From contig NC_087062.1 of assembly GCF_963678635.1 (NCBI RefSeq), forward strand, positions 92,231,845 through 92,295,844: 64,000 nt of DNA. The letters run 5' to 3'. Every line of letters begins with the position of its first letter. The first letter of the stretch is position 1. Position numbers and translations under genes: made by a program. The DNA is from Symsagittifera roscoffensis. Taxonomy: Eukaryota; Xenacoelomorpha; Acoela; Convolutidae. The notes under the pieces are model-generated. The model was not told where the DNA came from, ran no database searches, and saw only the letters and a program-made list of their open reading frames with translations. Positions 13,201-24,807 of this stretch are shown piece after piece.

Positions 13201-16137
13201 TTTGTAGGGATGAACTAATTTCAAGTATTTTTGTTACCCTCATTTGGAAAATTGGTTTGAAATTTGGGTCCAAAGTGTGAAAAAAAAACCTGATATTTGA
13301 AAAAAAAAATTCTTTCGACTCCGAATTACCGCGGAACAATCGGTAATATTCCTCTGTAAAACCTCTGTCTCGACTGTCCTTTTTCGGTCGAGAAATTACA
13401 TGTGCTTGACTTTGAAAGCCGAAACTTAAAGTGAGCACCTCGACCCGGGAGAATACAAACATTCATTGTCGTTAATCCAAAAACAAATCGAAATCTCATA
13501 TAAACCGCATTCATAACATTAACTCATTCGACACCAATTCAAATGATAAATTGACGCAAGCTAGCCAAAACAAACGGCGATTGTCCGTGAGACAAATTGC
13601 TGTTTTCGACGGCCAGCCTTAAGCAAGGTTGAACCCAATTACAGCAAAAAAAAAACGGTTAAAAACGGTGAACTGGGGCACAAGTCCCTTGTTTTATGTT
13701 GTATGGTATAAAGATTGGTTCTAGGAGGGCTCGAACCCGCTCCAGGCCAACCTGAGCGCACTCTATATACTCTAGGCTACTGATCTTTTGTCAACGGATT
13801 TTTTTGCAATCATATTCAAATTAGTTCTTATGCATTATACTCTCGCTCACATTTGCTCTGCAACACCCTACGAGTTCCCCTAGAGGTACTCAAATCAGCT
13901 GGACAAAAACGTCTCGACGTCATAGTTTTTCCACACTGCGTGAAGTGGTCGGAACAATGACAAAAAAGGTTAAAATAAATTAAAACAAAAAAAATTAACT
14001 TATCAAAGGATTAACACACTATTGGTTAAAAAAATGATGTTCTAATCAAGGAAACAGTATAAAAATTGCTCAGTAAGCAAAAATTATTTCCTCAAACAAT
14101 GGCACTAATTTTAAAACAAGGTTTTTGCATAAAAATGCTTCAATCATTAGCCATTAATAAATTTTTTGTGCATTTTCTTGAGTTCTTTCAAATTGAAGTT
14201 TTGTCATAAATTTCAGGAGTACAAGTTTTTTTTGTCTTTTTGTCTCTTTCCTAAGTAAACTAATTCAAAATTCAAATCAGAACACAGATAGCTGGTTACT
14301 GTGCGAGTAGCACATAAATGTTCCGACACATAATATTTTTAAACAGTTTAGAACTTCCGTCTGTATTCTTCAGGTGGTTATTAACGCTCTCTACTATTTT
14401 CATGCTGCTACGAGGTTTAAATTAGTTTGCAAACCTTAAATAAGGTAAAATCATGTCTCGGCAGAGTTTTACCCCTTTTGTATCTCAAATCTAATTTAAC
14501 AAAAACATAAAAAACTGTCCGGTCTGGTTTTCCTTATCTTTGAAAAGTGACGTATGATAATTGCAAAAAAAGTTAATAACATTAGGATTAACCTGATGGC
14601 AAATTTTTATCTCCTTGGTTGACATGCAATCCTGTGGCACGGGACAACATAAAATCTTTTTCTGTAAATTTATAAACTAATTTTATGAGACACACATAAG
14701 TTGTCTGTACAGTCGTCCAAAGACAGGCCTTAAACCTTGTCAAAACTCGAAATACAGTAACCAAGTTGCTGTGAAATCCAAAAAAATACCTGGTAACGTA
14801 ATTTTTTTTGGCACAGAAAATGTGGCGCGGAGTCCGCAACACTAAAAAAGATCAAAGACATATACCTAGAAATTGAAGTTGCACTTTGTTTTATCAATTT
14901 GTTTCTGGCCTCCACAAAATGGTATTCTTCCAATTCTTGGCCCAGTTATTTTTGGCACGAGAGTTTTGTCTTGTGACGTGAAATCTTTTGCCCTGGCACC
15001 TGAAATGAATCAATAAAAACCTGGAACAAGTGCACATATCTTCTAAATTTTTTGGCGAAAACCACAGAGACTGAAGTTATTGAATTTGTTATAGTGAACT
15101 GGTATTGGTTAATGGACATAATTAGTGCCAGTGAATTTAATTTTTCTATTACTGATGAATTGTGTTCTTTCTATTTGTTCAGCCAACCCTAAAGCGAGTC
15201 AGATGGAGTTCAAGATGGCGACCAAGTACAACATGAAGATGTACTACTGCTCGGCCTCAGACGGAACCAACGTGGTGAAGGTGTGAACAAATCTAGTCAT
15301 TTGGCTTTTTTCCCTATACCAACAATTCTAGCATGAAGTTTCGAGGAATTATTTTGAGGGTTGGAAATTCAGATATGCGTGCACGGCTTTGATTGATTGT
15401 TGGTAAGCCGCAAAATCCAAAACAATAAAATTTTTAAAAATATTAATAACAATATTTCTGTCTGATGAAGTTTAAGAATATTTCTCTTCAAATTTGAATC
15501 AGTGCTAAAATGCAGATTTTTTTTTGGTTGCCTACATATAGGATTTTCGACATATATCGGATGTTAGCCCTAGACTTCAGTATATTATTTTTACCGTATT
15601 TATAATTATTGTTACTTAAAACTGAGGAAACCATGGAAAAAGTTTTCAAGCAGTTGTTTTAATTTTTGTGTTGTTCTTTGAGTTAGGTATTCAAAGACGC
15701 AATAGTGGCTGCTCATGAGTACAAGGGCAAGTCAACCGACTTCATGGACAACGTCATGGAGGAACTCCAGGTGAGGATCACTTGACCTCTTCATATGGTA
15801 AAAAATGACGTAAAATCTGATCACATTTTCGCCACGCTGCTTGTCGGACAACTTCTAGATTTTGCTTTAAAAATTTTGATTTTGTATTTATTTTTAAATA
15901 TAGTTATACTAAAGTACTGAGTTGTAAAATATCTGATGATTTTGTTTTTGAAAAAAACTAAGACTCAAGAACGGAACATCGATAAAAAACCAGCATTGAC
16001 ATCGATAAAAAAGAAAAAGAATAAATTTACAAAAAAAAGAATATTTTTAAAATCGTAAACAGTTTTCTTTCTTTTTCATTGTTTATTTGGTCAATTTTCG
16101 TCTTTTTCAGATGATGGACGAAGACGCCGATCTCTAA
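7285..16137 (+). CDS. RABL2: Rab-like GTPase 2, 8 exons
   Basis: A small GTPase linked to ciliary and sperm-tail transport and recruited to basal bodies in vertebrates. Exons: 7285-7406, 10813-10842, 10928-11007, 11291-11370, 12076-12187, 15183-15280, 15687-15770, 16111-16137 (TAA). All junctions are GT-AG with consistent phases, giving 210 aa (human about 229). GTPase motifs: P-loop GDSAVGKS (33-40), switch I region STYALTLYRH, DTAGQ (81-85), NKID (138-141) and CSAS (164-167). No C-terminal cysteine is present, so it is not prenylated like classical Rabs, as known for RABL2. His78, made by a codon split across an intron, replaces the Asp of the vertebrate DFWDTAGQ. Intron 1 (3.4 kb) and intron 5 (3.0 kb) hold repeats. 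Candidate polyadenylation hexamers are ATTAAA at 16363 and AATAAA at 17026. Confidence 0.95.
8690..9030. other. unassigned higher-complexity segment in RABL2 intron 1
   Basis: This part of intron 1 is clearly less AT-rich than its surroundings. It has several short inverted repeats on the minus strand around CTGATGAGTCC (8903-8893), and a GAAAC follows at 8863-8859. Short frames on both strands show no family. It may be a decayed mobile element; no second copy is obvious in the window. Confidence 0.35.
12837..13062. repeat. composite minisatellite in RABL2 intron 5
   Basis: Long units of about 31 bp (CTCGACCAA...GGTATGTTTTGACAGTG type) alternate with short units of about 18 bp (CTCGACCAAAACAAAATG type), making a composite period of about 49 bp repeated roughly four times with divergence. 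The array stays open in two plus-strand frames, but the apparent peptides follow directly from the repeat. Confidence 0.8.
13717..13785 (-). mobile_element. tRNA-like sequence, probable SINE head or degraded tRNA
   Basis: On the minus strand a box-A-like TAGCCTAGAGTATATAG is followed about 30 nt later by a box B match, GGTTCGAGCCC, and the segment ends CTAGAACCA. The T-arm pairs, but no proper anticodon arm with a 7-nt loop can be drawn. A tRNA-derived element is therefore more likely than a functional tRNA. Confidence 0.45.
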
Positions 16138-19100
16138 TGAAAGTCCAAAGGAGCTAATATCTGGAAAGTTAAAAGTCCTAGAAACCAACTGCACAACCTT
16201 GAACCTCTCCTCGAGTCTATGACGTTTAAGCCACATGTATTTTGCATGATGTCTGGAACCATTATCTACATTTACGGATAATAATTCTTAATTCTCAATC
16301 TAAATTGCAATATTGGCCCTAGTTCTAAATTTCTGTTTATCTCTTGTGTTTAATGTATTTGAATTAAACTTAATTTTGCTTCAAATCAATGAGTCGAGCA
16401 TTAACTAAACATATATAACGAAACTTGTTGCTCGACATTGTGATGAGCTCAAAAATAGCCAATCGAAGATTAAAAAAGAGTAATGAACGCAAGTAAACAA
16501 AAATGTTGTTTTTCAGACTAATCGAATCAAACACGGATATTTAGAGCGGAGTTGTTGTAATTGAAGATAGGCTCAGAGCTTCATCTGATCCAGAATCAAA
16601 AAAGAGGGAAACCGCATCACTGTGTGTGGCCCTAAGCATTTCTGGCAAATCAAAGCCAAGTACATATGTAGATTCCTGCATTCTGTCCCGTGTTTCTCTA
16701 TTCAAGATGTTGACGGTTCAATGACTGGTGGAATAACTTCGGAAAAAAATTGTAACAGGTTCTTTGTTGGTATAACTTTGCCAGGCAAGTTTCATCTGCA
16801 GGTAGAGCTCGTCTGCAAGAACTGCTTGAGTTTACAGAACTGTCCTGAAATTTTGTTTTTTCAATATCAACCGGATTGTTGAAATGATTATAATCAAATG
16901 CAATAGTGACTGTATCATAAAAATGTCTCTAGTTAATACCGTAGTTTTGAAGCTATGTCAGGTCTTGCATTCTTTGAGCATATGTAAAAAATGAAACATT
17001 GGTTATTGCTTGTCTAATATGTGCAAATAAAAAAGTCAATTTAATTCGTATGAGTTGATTGCATAGTTGTGCAGACTCATCTATTTGATCCGTGTTTCAA
17101 CTTAACTTTCTGACGTAAATCTGACTTTTAATTACTGTGATACTTACTCAGATAGTTTTTTGGTTAGTTTTGTCTGGAACTGTAAAATCCTTGATAATTT
17201 TTGACAAAGGATGGTTTGTCCCGGGCATCATTTTGTGGAACACAAATCTCCAAAAAAAGATCTGGATGGGACGAGTCGCGGTGCCCTCACATATCAATTA
17301 ACTATTAAAAAAGAGTTTTAATGAAACTCAAGGTCATTTTACAACAGCATTTTGAAACTGTTTTACTTCTGAAACTTTTATCCCGCACCGAGTTTTGGTG
17401 GATGATAATCGACGATTGACCAATTTTTGTTGTTTTGAACTATGATATTCATTCAAAAAAGATGCAATTTAAAAGGAATTTTAAGGTATCTTATATATTT
17501 TCTCTTGAAATTATACAGATAAAAAACGTATTTGGGTTTAAACGAATAAAACGAATAGCCCGTATTTGGGTTTCTAACGGAAAACAGATTTCCATGAGAA
17601 TATAATGTGATATTATCGGACTAGGCATAATAGGGTTACATATTGATCATATTACGACACTTTCAAAATTATACTACAAGTATCATATCTTAATGAAAAA
17701 TTTTTTGCTCGATGAAAAATGGCACTTCCTCGCAAGATAAATTATTGTTAAATTTTAAAAACCAAAGAGTTGAAATGCAATTCAAGTAATTAACAGGCAA
17801 ATAGGATGCAAAGTTTTTTTATCATCATGAAATTGATTACATTTCTTTCCAATCAATGTTTCCATTAGTTGAATTAACAGAACCAGTTGACCTGAACTGT
17901 TAATATTTGCTTCCAGGTTCCTAAACATCAGCTCCATTCACATCGTAAACGTCAACTTCTAAGGCGCGCAGCACTTCAGTTGCAATGAAGTCATATCCAT
18001 ATTCTGTAGTGGTGACGTCCCATTCGAACAAACTAAAACAGCTAACTGATATCATAAAATATACATGTATGCAAGTTAACAGAACTCTATCGAGCGCGCT
18101 TCAAGAGTTCTTTGCACAACAAAATCATGCGTTGGTCTCCGATATGATGAACGGAATCCACGATTACACATGATCGAAGATCTGAAGAGCGCAAATCAAA
18201 GACATCGAGTCCACCAAAGATACAAAATGGTTCTACTTCAGTTTACTCGCTATCTGTCTTTTAAAGTTTATTCATACCTTTATGTACTGTTCCATCCAGA
18301 GAAAAAGTATATCGACTCGTACTTTTTAGACCATTAAACTCTTCTAAGCACAAAGAGCGAAGATTTTTAAACATATGAAGTAACAAATTCAACACTTGAA
18401 GCAATTCGAATCCGAACTAAACTCTACAAAGCTAACTCTGAAGACAACCGGGAGCTTCCACTTTAAGCCACCGCATCTCAATCTACAGACGATCATGCGA
18501 AATATGAGGCGTACCGATAGGCATGTTATGGACCAGCCGTACAAGTAACCTCCCCTCCTCAAGGACACCTCTGCCACACAAATGCAAAAAGTGTACAATT
18601 TGTCAAAAATATGGTTGAAAAGCAGCTGTAGCTGTTCGACTGAATGAGCCGATTAGTTTTACCAACTACTCAATTTAATCCACGAGCAAGTGCCACTTTT
18701 TTGAATTACTAGCAAAATTGAAATCTGGGATAAATTCATCATAAAAAACTGTTCTAAAAAATCAGAGAAACATGTGTGATAAATTAAAGGGTAAAATTAA
18801 AACAGAATCATACAAAAGAAGCTGAATGCTGATCTGCTTATGCAAAAAGCTGATCCTGGTTTAACTGGTAGTATGTATAAATCAAACAAGTATATTTTTT
18901 TCTATTTTTTTTAAAAATGTTTTATATGCAGGTAATTTGTAAGAGGTGTGAGGCCTGGCAAAACAAAGCTCTGCAAACTAACCACTGAAAAATTTCCAAT
19001 AAGCGACAACATTTATATAGTCTTTTTACTAATTGAAGTTCCATAGAGTCAAAACTGTTTGAAAATCAAAAGAAATCGGACTGTTGATTCTCGATATCAA

Positions 19101-20185
19101 CAAAAATATTTCTCGGAAATTATTTAAAAATCAAACATTTCTCGGAAAATCTTCAATATAACAAAAAGTTTTTTTTTACCCAAGTACTATTTGGTGTCTG
19201 ACTTTGCAAAGAAAAATCAACTCGGTGCAAAAAAATTTCTTTTTCTACAAGAAGTCTTGTGTAGGTTTATTGGGGGCCAGCAAACTGTTAATTTTGGCGC
19301 GCCATTTACGAATTTTCAATTAACATGTACAGTAAGATCTGGCTCAGACAAATAAACTTTGAGGTAATTTAATTGGCCCATAAAACAAGTTTCCCGATCA
19401 GAAGCATATCATGTTATGATTGAAATTGCAATTCGGGGGGGGGGGTTTAAAAAATTGAAATCATTTTTTGACCAAAAAATTATTTCAGATAGCTAATAGA
19501 GCAGTCGGGACATCCAGGGTCTCGCCCTGATCCGAGCAGTTTTTTTTGGTTTGACAAAAAAAAATGCTGACTAAGTTGTCTTACACTTTTCCTGACACTC
19601 AAATTGGGCAGCATTTTAGTGAGCTTGAGCTTGTATTTTTTTCAATAATTTTTAGTCCGATCATGTAAACGGAGGAGGAACTTTGTATTCGGGTGGTATA
19701 ATTTTGTTTCCTGTATTTTGATTTCCAAGCAAAACCAGGTACCACAAACAATGATCGGTTGCGTTGAGTAGAATATCATATTAAAGCACTTTCAGTCGTG
19801 ATTCGAACGACAATAAAAATACTTCAGTTTCGAGAAAAAACTGGTTTGAAATTTTTGGTCTAATTTCGAGCTAATAAAGACAGCTTACCATAGCTTCTTT
19901 ATGCTTAATTTAAATCGTGAAAACTTACTTGAATTTTTTAGCGCCACTTGGGAATCAAAACCTATAAAACACTTCTGCAAAAATTTTTCGAATGTTTATT
20001 GTTAATATTTTAGCTTTTTCCGTTTTTGGGAAACAGTCAAAACAGTGGGAAAAAAATTGTTAAATTTTTTAGGAAACAGTCAGAAAAACAAAAAATATAT
20101 ATTTTTTTAACAATTTTTTTACAGTTTTTCTGACTGTTTCCCAAAAATTGTTTCCTTATAAGCCAACTTTGATATGATTGTGGAA
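16138..20185. other. intergenic region, no gene seen
   Basis: This interval contains the RABL2 3' UTR. The remainder is AT-rich and holds only short frames (for example at 16622-16882 and 17985-18173) with no recognised family, start context or splice support. A pure G run lies at about 19435-19445. Confidence 0.5.
19502..19540 (-). repeat. short conserved hairpin motif, copy 1
   Basis: The core CATCCAGGGTCTCGCCCTGAT forms a CAGGG/CCCTG hairpin. A near-identical copy occurs at 29773-29811 in otherwise unrelated sequence. On the minus strand the order CAGGGCGAG...CTGGATGT...TGAC resembles a shortened stem-loop I/II region of U1 snRNA. That comparison is from memory and untested. Confidence 0.45.
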
Positions 20186-20550
20186 CAGGGGTGGGGGGGG
20201 GGGTTTCTACTCTTAGGGTTTTGACCCCATCACAAACCAAAGGGTCCACCCCTTGTAGTATTTATGAAACCCATTTACGGCCGACCAAACCTTAAATTTT
20301 TCTGAAGGCATCTTTGGCGCCAATATGTAGTTTTAATTGCTATTTTTTGGTTAAAATTTCCAAAAAGTTTCCCAAAAAAGGCATTCTTTACTTATTTTTT
20401 TTCCTATAATTTGCCTGCGGCGCAGAACATTTTGTCAAAATTGAGTCTATAGTGTTTTGGGAGTTCGAAAATCAATTTGCTCCTCCCCAAAAAGGTCGAC
20501 AAAATTTTAAAAAATCCGCCCTGCCCTCGAAAATCTTTGATCCGCCCCTG
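20186..20550. mobile_element. hAT-like MITE (365 bp)
   Basis: The element starts CAGGGGTGGGG and ends GATCCGCCCCTG, the mirror of CAGGGGCGGATC. The flanking octamers TTGTGGAA (20178-20185) and CTGTCGAA (20551-20558) match at 6 of 8 positions, consistent with a worn 8-bp target duplication as made by hAT transposases. The interior has GACCCC, AAAGGGTCC, GGCGCC and CCTGCGGCGC blocks, which recur at 38828-39225 and partly at 36250. No transposase is encoded. Confidence 0.65.
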
Positions 20551-21263
20551 CTGTCGAATATGCCTATGTTCGATTTGTCGCTCAGATCTTTTTATTACAA
20601 GAATGAGCAGCTTCAATGACGATAAAAAATTGACAAAAATGAATGAGCTTTTTTACTTGAATTTCTTCTAGTGGATTAAAGAAAAAGGAAACTTGAAAGT
20701 ATTTTTCATTCAACTTCACTAGTAAGGTTGCCACTTAAGTTTTCTACCAAATGGAATTATCAAAACATTAATTCACTGGCAAAATTTAGGAACTTACTTA
20801 AAAAACTTTTTCTGACTCTCCTTTATATGGGACCATAGGTAGTTTTTCTGGACCATACTTTTAAACGAGGCTTTTAACGGGACCATACTTCTAAACGAGT
20901 ATCCAGTTTATCAGCAGCATATCTGACAATCGTTCCTGGAGACCAGGTGAAGTCAAAATTCCATTAGCGGGTATCTTTTTCTGGCATTTCCCAAATTGAT
21001 ATTCTGATACGCTTTGTAACTTGCGTATATATCAAAGCGTGCATCTACTCATTTTCTTCTTTTGATGTGAAAACTTCACGCACCTCCTTTTCATCTGCTC
21101 AGCAAAAAAAAAACTTTTAATTTATTTCGAATTCTAAGTAGGCCGCTAACAAACATGATATCTTATTAATTTTGAGAAAATTTTGTTATCTGCAAGATAA
21201 GACTCTCATTATCATGAAAATAACCATTTATAGTTGTTTTGAATAGTTCTATTTTGATATAGT
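20551..21263. other. BTBD9 3' flank
   Basis: AT-rich sequence without a gene. The phrase GGGACCATACTT(T/C)TAAACGAG occurs twice at about 20840-20900. The probable BTBD9 polyadenylation signal lies at 21121-21126. Confidence 0.5.
21121..21126 (-). terminator. polyadenylation signal AATAAA for BTBD9
   Basis: AATAAA on the minus strand, about 140 nt downstream of the BTBD9 stop codon. No processing site can be proved from sequence. Confidence 0.4.
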
Positions 21264-23450
21264 TTACAAATTTGGATTTGCCACGACATTCAGGAAATCA
21301 TTCTCTCCGGCCAGCAGACTTCGTTTTTCCTCTTCACTTGAAAATGTACACGCAGGTGTCTCGAAATGAACCACGTGAAACACCTCATTCGCTGTGTTTC
21401 GTGAGCCGACTAGCTTTATGTACGTGGCCACGACGGGATCGAATGCCGCGTACTGCCATCCTCGGCAATCTTCCTTCGTTCGGTCACAAATTCTCGTCCA
21501 ATGCTTCTGGTCATTAGAAACTTCGATGAAGTAACTGTACGCTCTTGCATCACAATCCCAAAGCAGCATCCTCATCGATGAAATACAGAACGGCTGGCAG
21601 AGCTGAATAATGATAGAGCCAGAGCCCAACTGGTGGCACGTGTAACCCATGTCCCAATCGTAGTTCTGGGTGTCGCCATTAATCAGGGCATTTCTGGAAC
21701 GACTCACACCTTCAGCCACTGATGCAAATTGCTTCGTAGATGCTACATTTTCCACTGGACACACAAACCCGTCTGAGTTCATATCCAGAACAGAAGTTGA
21801 AAACAAACAACGAAGGCTGTTTACTTGGAACGACCGATTCAGACTGTTGTACGGCACCCCGACAACTCGGATGTACATGATGACTCGAGGAGCGAAGTGA
21901 ATCAGCTGCCAGGAACGACAAGAGTAGTTGGAGTAGTCGCACACTCGAACCCACTCGTTTTTGTCGACCGAGACCTCCACGTAATAAGACGAAGCTCTGT
22001 GGTCCTTGTCTCCGAGGTGAATTTTGATTGTATTTATTATGTAATGTTTGCCAAGTTTCACAGTAATGCCATCTTTGTCTTCTTGCAAGTAACGACTGTG
22101 TCCCAAGTCATTCTCGTATTGTCCGCTCTCTAAACCATCAAAGAGCCTGTCTTTGATTTCTCCCGAAACTACACTGGCCCCTTTCTCATTCATGGATACG
22201 TTCTCATTCGGCAAAATGCACCCCCGGTATTTTCGGTTGATGTCCTTTGTTTCCGACTGCATCTTGATGGAATCCAGGATTTCTTCTGCTGTGAAAAGGC
22301 CGCTTGGCCTAACAATATCGAGTAAATCTTTTAGACTAATCAAAGTTAGTCTAACTTTGTTTATGACTTGTTTCGACCTCTCAATCTGAGCTTCTCTGTT
22401 TTCGGCACTGGAAGTTTCCATGTTTGCCAAATTGTGATTCTGCCACTGGAGAACAGCCTGGAAGATTTCGAGCTCCGGAGCGTAGAAAGAATCACGATCA
22501 ATCAACTCGCAAATTGCGTTGAGAGACAAGTTCAGAAATGTTCGATTTTGCATGACTTCGCTGGCATTTCGGTCCAAAAACTCTTTGCAAATGGCGGTCA
22601 AAGTATTCAATCCATACAGCAATGAGTCGTCATATATAAGGCAAACATTCTCAACAGTAAGTGAGATTTTTAAATAACTCGCAATCGACTCCTCCAGTAG
22701 TTCGAACCTATACTTGTGTGCCAATCCTAGAATTTCCAACACTTCAGGCTCTGAATATTCACTTATTGCCAACTTTCCCGTGTAGATGTACTTAAGCAAT
22801 GCACCAAACGCCAACGCAGTTGTATCTTCAATCACAAATTCGTCCACACAGCTTTGCGACTCCTTAAAAGATCCGAAGAGGAGCACTCGGAAATAATCAC
22901 TGCGACTAGCGAGGATCACTCGGTGACTCACAAACCTCTCGCCTCCAACGACAAAAGTGACGTCACTCAATTCCTGGTTCATATACAGTGCGGCCAAGTC
23001 TTGTGAGAGCCTCAAAAAATGATTGATCTCTCCGTCTGTAATGACACTTGGGTTCGGGTTAAATGGGTTTTGCAAGTGCTGGCTCACACCTTGACTCATT
23101 TGCCTCGTGATGCTTAGATTGGAGCTATGCGCTGTGTAAAATGAGGGCTGCTGAGCTTCTTCCATGGGTTCGATTCCTTGACTGTTTGAAGTTGAGCCTC
23201 TATTGGGCACGAGATTCCGAGACATACTCGTATTCGGAGGACTTCGTTCTGCTAAAGAATGAGTCTGAACGAAAGCAGCAGTGCTGGTCGAGGCTGTTGC
23301 AACTAACGGGGAGAAACTTAGCTGGTTGTCCCTTTGAGGGTTTCGTGGGTTTTCTATTGTACTCTGGCTTTCATCGATAGATGCTTGATTTCCCCAAATC
23401 GAACTCTCATTAGACATTTCTCTGGACAGAGAGTCTGAAAATACGTCCAT
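21264..23450 (-). CDS. BTBD9: BTB/POZ and discoidin-like domain protein 9, single exon
   Basis: BTBD9 is a metazoan BTB-BACK protein, probably a CUL3 ubiquitin-ligase adaptor, implicated in neural function and iron/dopamine biology. The intact 728-aa frame begins with ATG (MDVFSDSLSREM). Residues 1-145 are a Ser/Thr/Asn-rich extension absent from the 612-aa human protein. The BTB domain is at about 155-260 (LSDVTFVVGGERFVSHRVIL, LLKYIYTGKL) and BACK at about 265-375. Two F5/8C (discoidin-like) domains follow at about 425-550 and 570-700. The second carries GVSRSRNALINGDTQNYDWD and GYTCHQLGSG, which are near-identical in vertebrates. There is no intron in the coding sequence, unlike the other genes here and vertebrate BTBD9. 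It could be a retained retrocopy or a gene that lost introns; the frame is intact and the domains are complete. Confidence 0.93.
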   Translation of the reverse strand: MDVFSDSLSREMSNESSIWGNQASIDESQSTIENPRNPQRDNQLSFSPLVATASTSTAAFVQTHSLAERSPPNTSMSRNLVPNRGSTSNSQGIEPMEEAQQPSFYTAHSSNLSITRQMSQGVSQHLQNPFNPNPSVITDGEINHFLRLSQDLAALYMNQELSDVTFVVGGERFVSHRVILASRSDYFRVLLFGSFKESQSCVDEFVIEDTTALAFGALLKYIYTGKLAISEYSEPEVLEILGLAHKYRFELLEESIASYLKISLTVENVCLIYDDSLLYGLNTLTAICKEFLDRNASEVMQNRTFLNLSLNAICELIDRDSFYAPELEIFQAVLQWQNHNLANMETSSAENREAQIERSKQVINKVRLTLISLKDLLDIVRPSGLFTAEEILDSIKMQSETKDINRKYRGCILPNENVSMNEKGASVVSGEIKDRLFDGLESGQYENDLGHSRYLQEDKDGITVKLGKHYIINTIKIHLGDKDHRASSYYVEVSVDKNEWVRVCDYSNYSCRSWQLIHFAPRVIMYIRVVGVPYNSLNRSFQVNSLRCLFSTSVLDMNSDGFVCPVENVASTKQFASVAEGVSRSRNALINGDTQNYDWDMGYTCHQLGSGSIIIQLCQPFCISSMRMLLWDCDARAYSYFIEVSNDQKHWTRICDRTKEDCRGWQYAAFDPVVATYIKLVGSRNTANEVFHVVHFETPACTFSSEEEKRSLLAGENDFLNVVANPNL

Positions 23451-23674
23451 TCAAGAGCAACAGCACATGAAAAGCACCTACAGTCAAAACTATTTCGCAA
23501 ACTTTCAAACATTGCCATTGATTCCAAAAAAATGATTAAAAATTAAAGAATGGTCGTTTTGTGATGGATGGCGGACATACTAAATATTAGCTCAGAGCGA
23601 ACTACCAATATCTTCGATATAAAGATCGAATCCTGGCAGTTTTCCACTAGCAATTAATCAATATAGAAGAAGGC

Positions 23675-24807
23675 GCAACCTTATAAACTGCTCTAAAAAC
23701 AAACTTGAAACCAAATTTGTTCGATACTGACAAAATTTTGGAAATTTTTGAGGATTGATTGAATTACGATTAAAATTGCTCGTGTATTATTGAAACCCAT
23801 CTGACTTTTTGTGGCGTACACCATTTTTAGCGAAAAAACTATATACAAACAAAAACAGCTACTCCCGAAGTTTCTTCATAATTCGTGATTGGAGCAATAA
23901 CAATTTCCAAAATAAAAAAGCATCAACATCAGAAAAGGAATACTTTTAAAATTTTGCGATTGATATGATACCAAAACAGACTTTAGTTTCAAAACGAAAA
24001 GAGTGTAGAGCTGCCGTGCAGGCAATGTTCTGATCACATAAATCATAGAAAAAGCAATATCTTTCTACATATTCTTCGATGGCGAAAGACGACACTACCT
24101 TCAAAAAAAAGCCAAAAATAAGCCAATCGGTTAGAAATGAAAAGCTATTCCGACAACTCTCTCTCGATATGTTTTTCAAAAAAATAGTTCGAGAATTTGA
24201 ATCAGGCGTAGAAAGTCTTTCAGATGACAACAAACTAATGCATATCAATTTTCGAAAAAATACAAATATCACATAGAAGCGCTTTTGAATTGTTTATGAA
24301 CAGCGCTTTTTTTCTTGGCGTTTTGGCATTTAGAGAAAATTAGACCACTTGACAATTTTTTATTTAACTGGAAAATAAGACAATTACAGTCATGCACGGT
24401 TTTCGTGATCTTCACCCTTCTGTCAGATAGCAGAGTTTGCATTTCTTTCAACAAAAGAAATGAACTGAACTTATAGTCAAATCAAATGTTGAGCAGCAAA
24501 AAATATAAAAATTGAGCGTGAACTAACTTAAAAACTTTTGATTATCTGCTAAAAAGCATCAATCCTTCGGAGTAAAATAACCAAGTTTTATCCACAAGCT
24601 AAATAATCTGTACGATAAATTTGTGCAGATAAAAAAAGAAAAACCGCAAAAACTCGCATGCACATGAAACTAGCGCGTGATTCGCAGCAGCTGTTATTCA
24701 AACTAATTGTTGAACTAACAAAAAGTCTCTTTATAACTGAAAATTTTGTGCGATCCAGAGGTGATCAATTAGAGTATGTTTGCCTTAAATTAACTCAAAA
24801 TTAGGTC
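23675..24807. repeat. 1.13-kb tandem duplication, unit 1 (empty site)
   Basis: Matches 24808-25936 almost base for base at an offset of 1,133 bp, with scattered substitutions and single-base indels. The unit starts near GCAAC...AAACTGCTC and ends CTCAAAATTAGGTC. It contains a copy of the dispersed family described at 42150 (about 24310-24560). Neither unit encodes a recognisable protein; the 65-aa frame at 24079 is broken in the other copy. Position 24800|24801 is the empty counterpart of the Helitron-like insertion in unit 2. Confidence 0.9.

Noticed and set aside
16622-16882. 86-aa frame downstream of RABL2
   Set aside because: No recognised domain, no splice support, and it lies in the likely 3' UTR/intergenic region.
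24079-24276. 65-aa frame in the tandem duplication
   Set aside because: The same region in the second unit (about 25211-25375) carries an indel that breaks the frame, so it is not maintained as coding.
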